In this document: piece after piece, positions 38,447-50,859 of the stretch
Position numbering within the stretch: the first letter of the stretch is position 1
Layout of the letters: each line of letters begins with the position of its first letter
DNA from: Epiperipatus broadwayi
Taxonomy: Eukaryota > Onychophora > Udeonychophora > Euonychophora > Peripatidae
Direction: 5' to 3'
Length of the DNA stretch: 64,000 nucleotides
NCBI GenBank assembly: GCA_028023455.1
Contig: JAQFVV010000013.1
Coordinates: forward strand, 8,710,411 to 8,774,410
Translations under genes and position numbers: made by a program
The notes under the pieces: model-generated
The model's input: the letters and a program-made list of their open reading frames with translations, nothing else
What the model was told of the DNA's origin: nothing
Database searches by the model: none

Positions 38447-38800
38447 CATGGAGAAATTTTTAGACAGAAAAAAGTTGCAAATAAAATTTTTAAAAAACTT
38501 TTAAAGATACATTCTTTTTAATTAGAAATTAAAAGTTCTTATTCTGTCTAAAAATTTCTTCATGTACATATGTGTATAAAAGAAAATATAAACACACTTT
38601 AAAGATACATTCTTTTTAAGTAGAAAATAAAAGTTATAACTTTTTTCTGTCTAAAAGTTTCTTTATGTACATATGTGTATAAAAGAAAATATAAACACAC
38701 TTTAAAGATACATTCTTTTTAAGAAAAAAATAAAAGTTATTATAACTTTTTCTGTCTAAAAGTTTCTCTATGTATATATATATATAAAAGAAAATATAAA
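38447..38800. repeat. About 103-bp tandem repeat, three copies, with an inverted piece at its left end
   Basis: The block TTTAAAGATACATTCTTTTT recurs near 38500, 38598 and 38701, a period close to 100-103. Each unit ends with ATATAAACACAC or a variant. The left end (38447-38470, GGAGAAATTTTTAGACAG) is an inverted copy of the CTGTCTAAAAATTTC part inside the units (38544-38560), so the array begins with a short hairpin. The minus-strand open frame over the array is a by-product. Confidence 0.8.
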
Positions 38801-38829
38801 CATACACATACATAACACAGACATACAAT

Positions 38830-41440
38830 TACTATTTAGCTCTCATTGGAATTTAAGAGCTTGTTCAATGCAGCAACTTATATTTCAGCATTTTGTCTCA
38901 CACATCAATGTAAAATATATATTTAAATGATTATTACTGACCAAAAAATAATAAATTTGACAGATATTTTTGTTTACTACTGAAATAAATTTTAAATGTT
39001 CACATTTTCAGTTTACAAAATCTTTGTTATTTCTGATTACATATTTTTTAAAAATCTAAAAAAATATTTATTTATTTCTGTTATATCTAATGAAATATAT
39101 TTTAAAAGGTTAAAATTTTTGAATATTTATTGTGTTATTTTTATACTGTAAGTATAAGTAGATTGTTTACCTAGAAGCTAAGTATCAGGTGTTATTCATA
39201 TTAGCTGCTAATATAACGTTATATTTTTGAAGAAAAAAAAGTATTTCAAGTCAAAATAAGTTATTAATAATTTATATTTCTTGATATCTAATAAATGTAG
39301 TGAAATATGAACTTCTTTATGGCATAAAAGAAAATCGCATAAAAAGATATTAAGAAGAAACATGAATCACATAATTTCAAAATTGCATTAAAAAAATCTG
39401 ATAAAATGAGATTCGGGTGTATATTTTTTTCATAAATGTAATAAAATATATAGCGGAAGAATTTCCTGTTAGTTGTACATATGTTGTTTTTATAATAAAG
39501 AAAAATCTATTTTGTTTTATTTATTCAGATGTTTTAAAAAGGAAAAATTAAGTTTTTTATTATATGGTAAAAATTAATTAAATGATTAAAATTATCAAAG
39601 AATTTTTTAAATTATTGATCATATAATTTTTTTCTTTATAAAAGAGAAAAGAAATTTGTTTTTTCCTTTTATCAAAGCTTTTCCAAAAATTATATATATA
39701 TATTGTGTGTGTTGATTCAATATTTTATTTTATTAATTAATTAAAAGATTTATTTGTGGATTTAATTAGGAAAAAATAGAGGTAAAAACAAGCTGACAAC
39801 AGTTTCTTTTTAAGTATAGTGCTATAAATATGAATTCAAAAACTAAAGTCAAAGATTTGAATTGTTGATGAGAGAATATGCAAGCTGTACTTCTTAATAG
39901 AAACTTTAGGTGTAAAAAAGTTAGTTGAAGTCCCATTCTAAAAGACTCTGGATAGTTGATGAGAACTGTATAATTATATTTTATTACTGTGCTATCAATT
40001 AGGTTCCAAGGAATAAACATTGTTATTGAGTGGATTTCCAATTCTTGCCTTGCCAGAATGTTATTTGCTAATTTTCTTGAAAAAAAAGCAAGATGTAGAT
40101 GTTCATTTAGTACATTTGTCCCCTTTCTTCATCTTTATGTGATCCTATAGATAATTGTCAAGTGCCAATGCCTACCAAATAAGAAAAATGAAGTAGATGC
40201 CTAAATCTGAATCCTTGCACCTCCTATTTATAGTTTTGCATATGAAGATTATACTGGAAGCTTTGAACTGTGTTTTTTTTTTTTTTAAAGAGAAAAACAA
40301 AGCAAAAACGTATCATAATAGATTAAAACATTTTTTTTTTATATATATCAAAAAAGAACTTAGCTCCAGATATTTCTTTGCAATTATAAATTAAATGTTT
40401 AAAATGAAAAAAAAAACTCACTGGAAAGGTTAATTATTTATTAATATATTTTTTATTTTTGATTACATCATTAAAATTTATGAATTAATCAATATGTATA
40501 CCCGTGTTGGTGTATACATATTTTATTTTAAATGTATGAAACATAGGACTGATTCCATTTTTCTTAATTGTAAATACAATTGATAAGTTCATCTTTATAT
40601 ATGTATGTGCTTAAATGAAGTATTATTTCAGTTTGTATTGAAACATTTAATCTTTTTCGATTCAGTTATCTGTAATTACTTATTACTGTTTTGTAATATG
40701 TGTGCATATGCTGTAGAAAAGAGTGAAGGGGTTTCACTTCTATTACATCTAGATATTACATTCTTTAATCTGTTATTTTGCATTAAGTTGTGGTTATGGA
40801 TTTTAGTTATTTAATTTAATAATATTAATAAATTAGATATTAAATTGAATAAACATTTGGAGTTCAATTTATCTGCTCATCTCACTCTAAGGTAAATATA
40901 AATTATTTTGTTTTATCTGTCTTTTCTACTGCATACTACTCACTTTGAGAGTACTGAGCTTGAAACTGGATATGCTCTAGAGAACTGTAAGTGAATGTCT
41001 CTATAGGAATTCTTGAAGTATTCTGTCACTGAAAGTGGTATGTAAAGTCCATGTGATTCAGATTTTATAAAAATCCTTTATTAATGGCAAATTTAGCTGA
41101 AACTTATAAAGATTGATATCAAAAGAGTAAACAGAAATATAGCTAATGATTAGTAGTTTGATCTCCTTTTAAAAACAATATAGATTTTACTATCAGTATG
41201 TCTATCTATTTAATTGATTTGAAATAATACTATATGTGAATTATGGATGTGTCATTAAGGTGACCTGTTTGCTTCACATGTGAGGCTTATAATAATTAAT
41301 TTTAAAAAAAAGTTAAATGTAGAATTCACTGTTTAGGAACTTATAACACCTGTGTAAGTCTTGAATTAATTAAGGAGGGTTAAAAAGTAGAATGTTGTAG
41401 AGAAAGTAAAAGGGATAGGTTCTTGGTGCAATATATATAT
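38830..41440. other. AT-rich intergenic DNA, nothing recognised
   Basis: Several short open frames (39766-40041 minus; 40197-40394 and 40605-40814 plus) are AT-driven, rich in Phe/Leu/Ile/Lys, and show no domain. Confidence 0.4.
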
Positions 41441-41442
41441 AT

Positions 41443-41628
41443 ATTTATGCTTAAAATAATAATCAGTATAAGAGCAATTTGACGAATTAAGCGGCCAAAT
41501 ATAGAAAAGGTGGGGTGGGGTGGGGGACAAACAACAATTCTTAATAAGATAGATATTTATGCTTATGAAGTACAGATTTAAAAACATTATTTTTTTTTAG
41601 GATTAATAGTAAAAAAAATTAAAATGTT
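41443..41628. repeat. Dispersed ~190-bp repeat, copy 1
   Basis: Nearly identical to 44578-44779, including TTTGACGAATTAAGCGGCC (41478-41496) and a G-rich tract (GGTGGGGTGGGG). Same orientation, different flanks. The family is unknown. Confidence 0.85.
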
Positions 41629-41629
41629 C

Positions 41630-42655
41630 TATATATATATGCTGTAAAGTTTAAATAATGTATATTTTCAAAAATGTATAAATCATTAAACAGGTTTTTA
41701 AAATTTAGGATAATATTTATTAAGATTGTCACAGTGCTTAATATTTAATGTATAATATTAACATTGTAAATAAATAGTCTACTTTGTAAGGTCAAAATAA
41801 ATTTTAAATATCTGTTCCCTTACATTTAGTAATTTAATCAATGTGAAGTGAAATTAAAATTAGAGACCTTACTCAATTATTAATGAAAATTATAATGACA
41901 GACAATTAATTGAAAAGAAAAAAAAATCTTAATTAATATTTATTGCTAATTATAAATTAATGTTTATCTGATGACATTAGACTATTGATTCAAGAACTTC
42001 ATGCTATAGTTTTTAAACAAAATTTAAAATAAGACTTCAACAATTTATACATGATGAAAGAAGGTTGGGATAAGAGATGAGTGATTGTAAATTATTAAGT
42101 GTTAATTAATATTAATTACAAGCTTCAGCCTCATAATGTATGTTTAAGATATAATTATATGTAAAAAAAATCCCCAAAAATCAATATCTACAGTTTAAAA
42201 TTTTATTTATTTATATATCATATTCTCTTGAGATATAATGGTTATGTATCCCCCATATTCATGAAGAGGGTGATATCTAGGTGGAACTTTGAAATTTTAA
42301 ACATATGAAGAATTCCAAGAAAGATTAAACCCAATTTAGCATTCTGATATAAATTGGTAACATTAAGTTATTTTCAGTAGAGATTAAACAATAAAAGAAA
42401 ATTCTAAAATCATATCAATTTACAGTTATCTAGCTTAGGGAATAATAATTTTTCCATTAACATTTCTCTGCAGATAAATTCAGAAAACATTTAAGATCAT
42501 TTTATGTTGCATTATATTTTTTGTTGAAAAGGTTGCTAAAAAATCTATTGTTTGAAGAAATTTTAATCTATTTAAAAAATATTTATTAATTTTGTTTTTA
42601 AAAGATTGAATGTTACAGGGAGATGGGATAGTTATAATTGGATTAATAATTTTTT
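41630..42655. other. AT-rich intergenic DNA, nothing recognised
   Basis: No coding signal, SINE or inverted repeat recognised. Confidence 0.4.
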
Positions 42656-42661
42656 TTCATA

Positions 42662-45048
42662 TGTCATAGCATTGGCCGAGAGGCGAACCCGTCCACAACC
42701 ATCTGCAACCAACTGCTTGCTTGCAAGGCGACTGTGCTGATCTCTTGGCTAACAACGCTTGACAGATAATTTCATAGTAAAAAAGCAAAAAAGAGAAACA
42801 TAAAGAAAACTGAAAAAAAAAAAAACAATATAAGGATATTGAACATGATTATATCAAGTAGAAAGATTATTTTTATAAAATATTAAATTAATGAACTGAG
42901 ATTTAAAATACAATGAACATAGTATTACTTGTATTAAATACAGTAATTGCAAAAGAATGATATGTCAGAATTTGAAGAATAAAATCAAAAGATGAATTAG
43001 TGATTAGTTTCCAATAAATAAAAAGTGGACAAATTATTCAATTCCAAATATGATAAAAGTATCCGTAAATTGAATTTAAGCATTTTACAAGATAATTTTT
43101 GTCCCTAAATAAAAAAATAATTTTTAGGAAAGAAATTTTGATAATCAATGAAATATGATTATGACAAAAAAATTTATTGGAAAAGTTAAAAAAGATTATT
43201 GATAAAGTAAAGAAACAAACTTAGCACCACTTCAGCATCTAATAAAGAGATTAAATTAATAAGATCACTAGCTGAAGATGAAACTTAGCTTGAAGCATGC
43301 TATAAACAGTTTAAATTTATAAATTAGATTAAAAGCAGGATCATTTATATGAAAAAGAAAGTAATGGTGATATAATAAAACCTTGAGAAAGATCAGCATT
43401 AAAAATACAATGTTATTCAAATATAGAATTCAAATAAAAGATTATATAAAGAAAGTGTACAATGAAATTCTTTAAAAAGTGCTAAATTCCTTTCAGATTT
43501 TAAAATAAATAAGTTATCTGCGTAAATTGCATAGATTATTACAAGTCTCCATGTTAAGCAATTATTACAAAAATGATGTAGTGTATAGCATAGCTTTCAA
43601 TATTTTATTATAATAAATTATTAATGCAAATTAGCTTTGATTATATGTTATTCCTAGTTCATTCTATTCCATTGCCTAATTAATTAACCTGCTTTTGGAC
43701 AGAAAACTAATACATATATTACAATTGGAAAAATGATTACACAAAGAAAGTGCCATACTTTAATTAGTGATTGAAATAATCATATGAAAGACATTATGAA
43801 AACTTTTCCAAATGAGGGAAAAATAGATAAATATATTAATTTTAAAACATTGTTATCTTTTGTCAGTTTTCGTATTTAAATTGACTTAAAAATTATAATT
43901 TATAATATCATTTTAAAAGATATATCTTTTTAAGATAGAAGAAATAAAAAAAATTAATCATTTTTAAAATAATTTTATGTAAACTGTATTTAAGATCAAT
44001 ATAACAGTGATTAGATGGAACATATTTATGATTTTTTAAAAGTGTAGAACGAATAAAGATAAATTCGCACCATTGAAAAAGCGTAATTAATTTATGTAAA
44101 AACTTACATAAATTGAGCATGAAATGAATAAAAGGTGGAATTCTATAAGAGCTACAAGGGATTTGATAGTATTCAGAATAACAAGAAAATTTAGTATAAA
44201 TAAGATGAATAGAACTAGTTATAAGAATTCGAAAGAAAATTAAGTGAAGATTTATCTCCAAAAAAGGATACATTTTTTTTTAGAATTTCTAAAACTTTTT
44301 ATCCTTGCAAAATTGCTTACATAAGTTCATCTCTAAACTATAGAAAATCTGCTTTAGGTAAAGACCAAACCGAATAATCACTAGGAAAAGAGATAAAAAG
44401 TTTATTGAAAATTATTTTGACAAACTCTTTCTCAGTATCAAATGAAAAGTCCTCTATTGGAGCATTATTTAATAAATTAAGATGCCTACATTATCTTTAA
44501 CTAAATGGTTGATTTTTGAATAGTTACTAAACTCATCACCATTTTATATAAATAATAATTGCAGATTCATAACAATTTTTATGCTTAAAGTAATAATCAG
44601 TATAAGAGCAATTTGACGAATTAAGCGGCCAAATATAGAAAAGGTGGGGGGAGGGGACGGGGGGGGACGGACGACGACAAACAACAATTCTTAATAAGAT
44701 AGATATTTATGCTTATGAAGTACAGACTTAAAAACATTATTTTTTTTTTAGGATTAATAGTAAAAAAAATTAAAATGTTATAACTTTGGATATGAGTAGG
44801 CAAATTGTTTAAATTATATGATATGTCAAAAACCTTAGCATCTACGTAGTTAGAATATTTAAGTCAGGTAATATTTAAAAATGCTAAACAATAGATATGT
44901 CAATATTTGAAAAAAGTAATGGTTAGATAATTGAGATCATAAGCAGAGAAAATTCTAACCTATAAATCATAAAAAAGTAAATCAAGATTAAAAACAATAG
45001 CAATAAAGATAAATCCAAAATTCATAAGTCTCGGCCGATGCTATGACA
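42662..45048. mobile_element. Candidate 2.4-kb terminal-inverted-repeat element
   Basis: TGTCATAGCATTGGCCGAGA at 42662-42681 is the reverse complement, at 19 of 20 positions, of 45029-45048. Inside the left end lies a hairpin at about 42673-42752 (GGCCGAGAG against CTCTTGGC). The interior is AT-rich with no readable transposase. It contains copy 2 of the 190-bp dispersed repeat. No clear target duplication was found. The ends could alternatively be two inverted copies of a smaller repeat. Confidence 0.45.
44578..44779. repeat. Dispersed ~190-bp repeat, copy 2
   Basis: Matches 41443-41628 along its length; the G-rich tract is expanded here (GGGGGGAGGGGACGGGGGGG region, about 44646-44668). It lies inside the candidate TIR element. 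Confidence 0.85.
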
Positions 45049-45049
45049 C

Positions 45050-46430
45050 TTAAAAAAAAAAAAGAATATAAACATGAAGTTTACAATTTAGAAAGAGAAG
45101 ATAATAAAGGTATAAAATTTCAAGTTGCATAAGGGGGGGGCGAACATTATAAACGATTAGTATATATAATTTAAAAGGGGAGAAAATTACCATTGTTACA
45201 AAAGTAGATAGAAAGGTTGTCCAAGAAGATGACCTTATGCATCAGATAAAATACTGAGATGTCTCACAGAACTTGAAACTGGTTCATAAAAAATGACTTA
45301 ACATTTTTCTAGATGTAATCCTGTAAGTATGTAATCCTGTAAGTATGTGCTAAAATTGATATTGAAATGTGTATTTGGAAATAAAGATTAATTAAGTGTT
45401 TGAGATATAACTATTAAAAGTTTCACTTATAATAATAAGATTTACTCCCCCTAAATACAGGTACATAGACAATTCAAACTTCGTTTGATGTGGATTCTTC
45501 AAGACCTGAATACAAGTCACAACTCATAATTAAGGAATTTTTAAAGTATAAGACTGATATAATTGCTTTTAATGAAATTTGCAAATGAAGGAAATTTAAT
45601 TAACAAATAAATGGAAGTGGTGGAAACATCCGTAATAATAATCATTAAATGGCTTGAAAGATCATGTAATGTAAATAGCATAAGTTTGATCTAGAGCAGT
45701 GATTCTTAATCAGTATTTCTCAGAACACCAGTATTCCATAAACTTGTTATAATTGTTCATGTAATTGTAAAAGCAGCATACTAACTAAAAAATTATTCTT
45801 GGATTAACTTTAATTTAAATTCACAAGTGCACAATTTTCAATACAATGAGGTGCAATTTCCATTTTTGAGTGAATTATTTGAACGAATATCTATTACCAT
45901 CATTCATAGCATTTGGTTTACTAAAAGCATTTTTTGTGTGTAGTTGGTTAGTGTGTGTGTATATATATATTGTAATTGATAATATTTAACTTACATTTCT
46001 TACATATAAGATCAAGTTACTTTATTTTTTTATTAATGAATAATTTCAATAATTATTATGTTCATTTTCAATAAAAAGAAGTTATTACTTTACAAATAAT
46101 TTTTAAACATAATAACTCTCGATGAATAAATGTGTTATTAAACAAAACATGATTCTAAGCAAAATATTACTGATGAGCAAGAAAAAGTAGAAGTAGTAGT
46201 AATGACATTGGAACACACATATTTCATAAAGATAAATAAGAAAAGTTAATAAATGATATTGTAATGAATATTTGAATTTCAGTTTTACATGGACCAATAA
46301 GGAAGAATATCACATTTCTCAGTAACTCGTATGTAGAAAAAATATTGCAATGATTCCTGCTCAATTGAAAAGCCATTTTTCTATAAAGCATAGTAATATT
46401 TCTTCGAAAGCTAAGGATTATTTCAAAAGA
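45050..46430. other. AT-rich DNA; possible hAT-like end near 45698
   Basis: AGCAGTGATTCTTAATCAG (about 45695-45713) resembles the start of many hAT-derived non-autonomous repeats. No second end found. Otherwise no feature recognised. Confidence 0.3.
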
Positions 46431-46963
46431 TGGTTGTAGTATTATGGACAAAGATGCCGCCATTATCACACTAAAACTCTAAAATATGAACATTCCCAAG
46501 CCGTTGATTTTAATCATTTTGATGTGTTTTTTGTAATGCGAAAATAACAACAAAAAAAAAACAAAATCGTGTTTTTTAAATATTTTTTTTTATTAACATA
46601 TACAAATTAAATGATAACAATAAATGTAAAATAAAATCAACAAATTACAATTTAATTCGTGTTTTTTTTTTTTTTTCCTTTATTAGAAAAAACAATTTTC
46701 AATCTGATTTTTTTTTTGGGAGGGGGGGTTACACTTTTTTTTGTTGTTGTTGTTTAAAAACTCGTAATCAGAACAAAAAGTAAAAGTTCTTAGTCTTTGT
46801 TTTACATTTTAATTTTTACAAAGAAACAGATATCATTGTGTTACCGCTATTTTTTACTTTCTTAGTCTTCATTTTACATTTTAATTTTTAGAGAAACAGA
46901 TATTACTATTGTGTTACCACTATTTTTTACTTCAAATAGAATGACAACAAAAAGTAAAAGTTG

Positions 46964-47007
46964 TTAGGGTTAGGGTAAGAGTTAGGTTTAGATTTAGGTT
47001 TAGGGTT
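46964..47007 (+). repeat. Internal telomere-like TTAGGG array
   Basis: Variants of TTAGGG/TTAGGTTTAG in a row. The inverted TIR element at 49662-50849 holds the complementary array at the matching place, so it belongs to the element and does not mark a chromosome fusion. Confidence 0.85.
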
Positions 47008-47316
47008 CTGTTGTTTGTAACTCACAGAATCGAACAAGATGTGTGATTTCCTGCACCATCTTGTTGGTCTCGTGGAATGTTACAAACAGTATGTTACTTG
47101 ATGCGTTACCTAATTCCAACTGTCTTTACATATCTATCTAGACAAGATTTTGCTGCTTAAAACTTCAATACAGAATGGTGTAAAGAGTCAGATAATTATT
47201 ACTTAAGAAAATCTGAACATTTCAATACTTTAAAAAAAAAAATTCAATAAAAAACACATTTCCATCCAATTCAAATACGCACACCCTCTCATCAAGCCAT
47301 AACAATTGCATAAACT

Positions 47317-47510
47317 GTGAATTCACCAAATTTATTTGCTGTGATGCAACATACATGCTGTACTGCGATGCGACCAAGCGGCCTGCAATCTGTAACACAA
47401 CAAAAAAGTTGTATTATAGTAAATGCAGGTTCGAACAAGTTGGCCACAAAAATGGCATTTTTGTGTGCTTTAGCACATAAACAGCGCCATCGAGTGGTGT
47501 CTTTGTCCAT
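47317..47510 (+). other. Short open frame shared by both TIR element copies
   Basis: The frame reads HTCCTAMRPSGLQSV, QQKSCIIVNAGSN and MAFLCALAHKQRH. The other copy, on the minus strand at about 49830-49680, reads HTCCTATRHSDLQSV, QQKSCIIENAGSN and MAFLCVLARKQHH. Roughly 70 percent of residues agree over about 50 positions with no stop in either copy. It may be a chance open stretch in homologous DNA or a real small protein; no domain recognised. Confidence 0.3.
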
Positions 47511-47689
47511 ATACTACAACCCAAGACTATTAGGCATGCCCATTAAACAAATAAAATATTTTGAAAAAATTGTTAAAATTATTAGTAAAGCACATCTTGC
47601 ATCATATAAGATAGCTGATTAATTGCTACTAAGTTATAAGAACTTACTATAATAATCTTATTTCATTAACATGTTGTGATGTAGTAAAA

Positions 47690-48770
47690 ATTAAATTTGA
47701 TGCTGAAACAAAAAAACAAAACTAAAAATTTCTCATTCTGATGGCACAAGAAATAGAATTTAAAATATGTCAGATGACATTAAAAAACAGTTGCTTTACA
47801 AATTGGAGAGTCCAATAATATTAGGAATACTGTTTTTTACTAGGAATTATTCATTTTATTAAAGAAAATGAAATAGTAAATCAATTTCTATGCTGTGGAG
47901 AACTTATTGAACAAAAATCAAGACATTTTAAACTATATTATGTCATATTAAAATATATATATATATCACAGGAATTATTTGTAAACATTTGTATGGATGG
48001 ACCTCCTTCAATAGTAGATTATATTAAAACATTTATCAAGACAATAAACTCTAGTTTTATATTTATAGGAATAGTTTTTTGCACACAGAATCCTTAGTTT
48101 CAAAAACATCAGCAGTACTAAAACCTGTACTAGGGAAATTGTAACTATAGTAAATTACATCAAGTCAAGACCTTTAAAAACACATTTTTTAAAAAAAAAC
48201 ATTGCATACTTATAGAAAATCAGTATGAATATTTGCTTCTGCATACTGAAGTATTATGCCAAATTTTAAAATTTAAGAATGAATTACTGGTCTTCCAAAA
48301 TAAAGATATAGGTACTTATGTAAAATATCTTGAAAGTAATATTCGGTATGTGAAATTGTATATTTAACCAATATATTTAATTACATAAATAGCATTGATA
48401 GAAATATTCAAGGAAAAAATGAAAATAGTTTATTATTCACTGACAAACTGGCAGCATTTCAGGAAAAAATATCCCTTAGAAATAATCACATGTTAAAAAA
48501 ATATATAATGAATACATTTTCTTCATTTTATAATAAATATGTTTTATTTTTTTTACCATAGAACATTTAACAACATTGCAAGAAAATAATGCATTTTTTT
48601 TTTTTTTCTAAAATTTAGAATATTATGATTGAATACAACTTCTACTTGGCACAATATGTTGTGATTTTTTATTCCAAGAAAAAAATAACTAGTCATCTTA
48701 TCATTTGATCATTTTCTAAAAATGAAAACTCTTCAAATTCTCTGTCTTTTCATAGTTTCAACAGCATTCA
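47690..48770 (+). pseudogene. Fossil hAT transposase of the ZBED5/SCAND3-like type
   Basis: Forward frames give, in order, MSDDIKKQLLYKLESP (about 47767-47815), CMDGPPSIVDY (counterpart of the CTDGAPSM block; about 47988-48024), and IVNYI..SRPLKT-like residues across frames (about 48150-48185). YEYLLLHTEV (about 48225-48260) and VKYLESNIRYVKL (about 48320-48360) follow, then TDKLAAFQEKISL across a frame change (about 48440-48480) and HFLKMKTLQI near 48710-48740. This order is that of hAT-derived ZBED5/SCAND3/GTF2IRD2-related proteins. It has many stops, and the N-terminal BED zinc finger is not visible. It sits between two inverted TIR elements. Confidence 0.75.
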
Positions 48771-48774
48771 AAAT

Positions 48775-49655
48775 TTTGTTATAGTTTTCAATATTAAATA
48801 TTTGAAATACAGGCACTCTTCATGTATATTTCAATATATATATTTCATATATTTTTCAATATTATAATTGTGTGAATATGATTTCTTAATAGTAACCAAC
48901 ATAAAAATTTAAAAATGTGTAATACCAATATAAATGAAGAAATGAGGGTATTCATATTATTATTAAATTGGGATTGACCAAAGGTAAAAGTTCACTAAGA
49001 GGGTAGTTTAATATTAAGTCTATATGAAAGAGTTTATATGTATAAAAAGGGATGATTATAAAAATGTTTTTATTTCACTTTTATACAATATCTTTTGGTT
49101 TTGAAAACAAGTTTTAGTTTTAACATTTTTGAAAAATATATGCTTACAATTTTAGATATTATGTTAAACCCATAAATTAATATGATTTTTTAAAAAAAAA
49201 ATAGAAATAGAGATATGATCAATGATATCACAATTGTATATGTTCATATAGTATCATTTATTTTATGAATGTTATATTTTAAGTTTGGATTATTAAACAT
49301 CTACTTATTTATCATTTATAAAAACATGTCTAGAGCACTACCATTTTTGGGATGCACTGATTGTTTGTTCTCGTAGCCAGATGCTTCAGTTTTGATCTCT
49401 TTCTTAATAACATACATAAATAGAAAAAATTAAAATATTTACTCATCATATGGTATTTTAAAGTCCTAAACTGGATCACAAAAGATTTATAGTGATCCAG
49501 AATAAGTAAGACTACATATAAATTGGATGAGATAAAAATTTCTGAAGTAATAAAGAGAAAACAAATTGTGGATTATAAATACAATGAATCAACAATGTAA
49601 AAAGTATATATAAATATAATAATATGTATAATGGAATTGTAAAATTCCTATAAAA
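48775..49655. other. AT-rich DNA between the fossil transposase and TIR element copy 2
   Basis: No repeat or coding signal recognised. It ends with AATTGAAA (49654-49661), the left half of a target duplication. Confidence 0.4.
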
Positions 49656-49661
49656 TTGAAA

Positions 49662-50849
49662 GGTTGTCATCGATGAGCCACCATATCCCACTGGATGGTG
49701 TTGTTTTCGCGCTAAAACACATAAAAATGCCATTTCTGCGGCCGACACGTTCGAACCCGCGTTTTCTATAATACAACTTTTTTGTTGTACTACAGATTGC
49801 AGGTCGCTATGTCGTGTCGCAGTACAGCATGTATGTTTACGCAGCAAATACATTTTCCCAATTCGCACAGTTTATAAAATGGTTACGGCTTGGGGAGAGA
49901 GTGTGTTTTTTTGAATTGGATGGAATTGTTATTTTCATTGGATTTTTTTTTATTTTAAAGTATTGAAATGTTCAGATTTTGTAAAGTAATAATTAACAGA
50001 CTTTTTACACTGTAGTGTATTGAAGTTTTAAGTAGTAAGTGTTGACGAGATAAATGTATAAAGTGAATTGGAATTAGGTAACACATCAAGTAATGTACTG
50101 TTCATAACATTTCCACAAGACATTTTAAGATTGTACCGTGTGTATATTTTTGAAATAAAAAAGAGCGTTAACACAAAAATATCCAGTAAGAAAAGTACAA
50201 TTGTACACTGGTTTTTTAAATGTCATAAAAAGCATATATAAACATTATATATATATATATATTTGTCATTGTTTAAAAAAGTTTTAGTTTCTTTCTTTTC
50301 TCCGACTACTGTTATACTTTGTTGAATATAGTTTACGTTTACTGTTATCATTTATTTTATAGATGTTAGTAAAAAAAAATATTTACAAAAATACGATTTG
50401 ATATTTTTTATTTTAACCGTAAACCTAACCCTAAAACCCCTAAACCCCCTAAACTAACCCTAAAGCTAACCCTAAAACTAACCCTAAACCTAACGGTAAC
50501 AACTTTTACTTTTAGTTGTCATTCTATTTGAAATAAAAAATAGCGGTAAACAACAACAACAAAAAAGCAGTAACCCCAGTAAATTGAAACTAAAAAAGAC
50601 GAATCAAATTGTAATTTGTTTATTTTATTTTACATTTATTATTATCATTTAATTTGTATACGTTAATAAAAAATAATATTTAAAATTAAATAATATTTAA
50701 AAAAGATGATTTTCTTTTGTTTTTATTTTCGCATTACAAAAAACACATCAAAATGATTATAATTAACGGCCCGTGAATGATCATATTTTATAGTTTAAGC
50801 ATGATAACTGCGCCATCCAGTGGGATATGGTTGCTCATCGACAACAACC
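49662..50849 (-). mobile_element. TIR element copy 2 (~1.19 kb) with 8-bp target duplication
   Basis: Ends are inverted repeats of about 40 bases: GGTTGTCATCGATGAGCC (49662-49679) against the complement of GCTCATCGACAACAACC (50833-50849), followed inward by a shared CATATCCCACTGGATGG block. The flanks are AATTGAAA on both sides (49654-49661 and 50850-50857), a perfect 8-bp duplication. Interior is the reverse complement of 46432-47521, including a CCCTAA-type array. 8-bp duplications occur in hAT, P, MuDR and Merlin superfamilies; the GG start is unlike the usual CAG/TAG of hAT. Superfamily left open. Confidence 0.85.
50421..50494 (-). repeat. Internal telomere-like array (CCCTAA on the plus strand)
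   Basis: Repeated CCCTAAA/CTAACCC variants at the position equivalent to the TTAGGG array of the other TIR element copy. Confidence 0.85.
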
Positions 50850-50859
50850 AATTGAAATT

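Larger units (their letters stand above)
46432..47521 (+). mobile_element. TIR element copy 1 (~1.09 kb) with telomere-like array
   Basis: Left end GGTTGTAGTATTATGGACAA (46432-46451) is the inverted counterpart of the right end (CTTTGTCCATATACTACAACC, ending at 47521). The interior matches, in reverse complement, the element at 49662-50849: an AATCATTTTGATGTGTTTTT part, a TTAGGG-like array, and a segment coding HTCCTA...LQSV near the right end. Flanks CAAAAGAT and CAAGACTA are only partly alike, so the target duplication is decayed or different. No transposase inside, so non-autonomous. Confidence 0.72.

Noticed and set aside
38447-38800. CRISPR array
   Set aside because: Three adjoining ~103-bp units with no unique spacers in eukaryote-like DNA; an ordinary tandem repeat.
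43908-44273. 121-residue minus-strand open frame
   Set aside because: AT-driven Phe/Ile/Leu/Tyr-rich composition, no motif, and inside a candidate TIR element with no transposase signature.
46964-50494. Chromosome-fusion scar marked by inverted telomere repeats
   Set aside because: The arrays lie at equivalent positions inside two copies of one TIR element, so transposition explains them.
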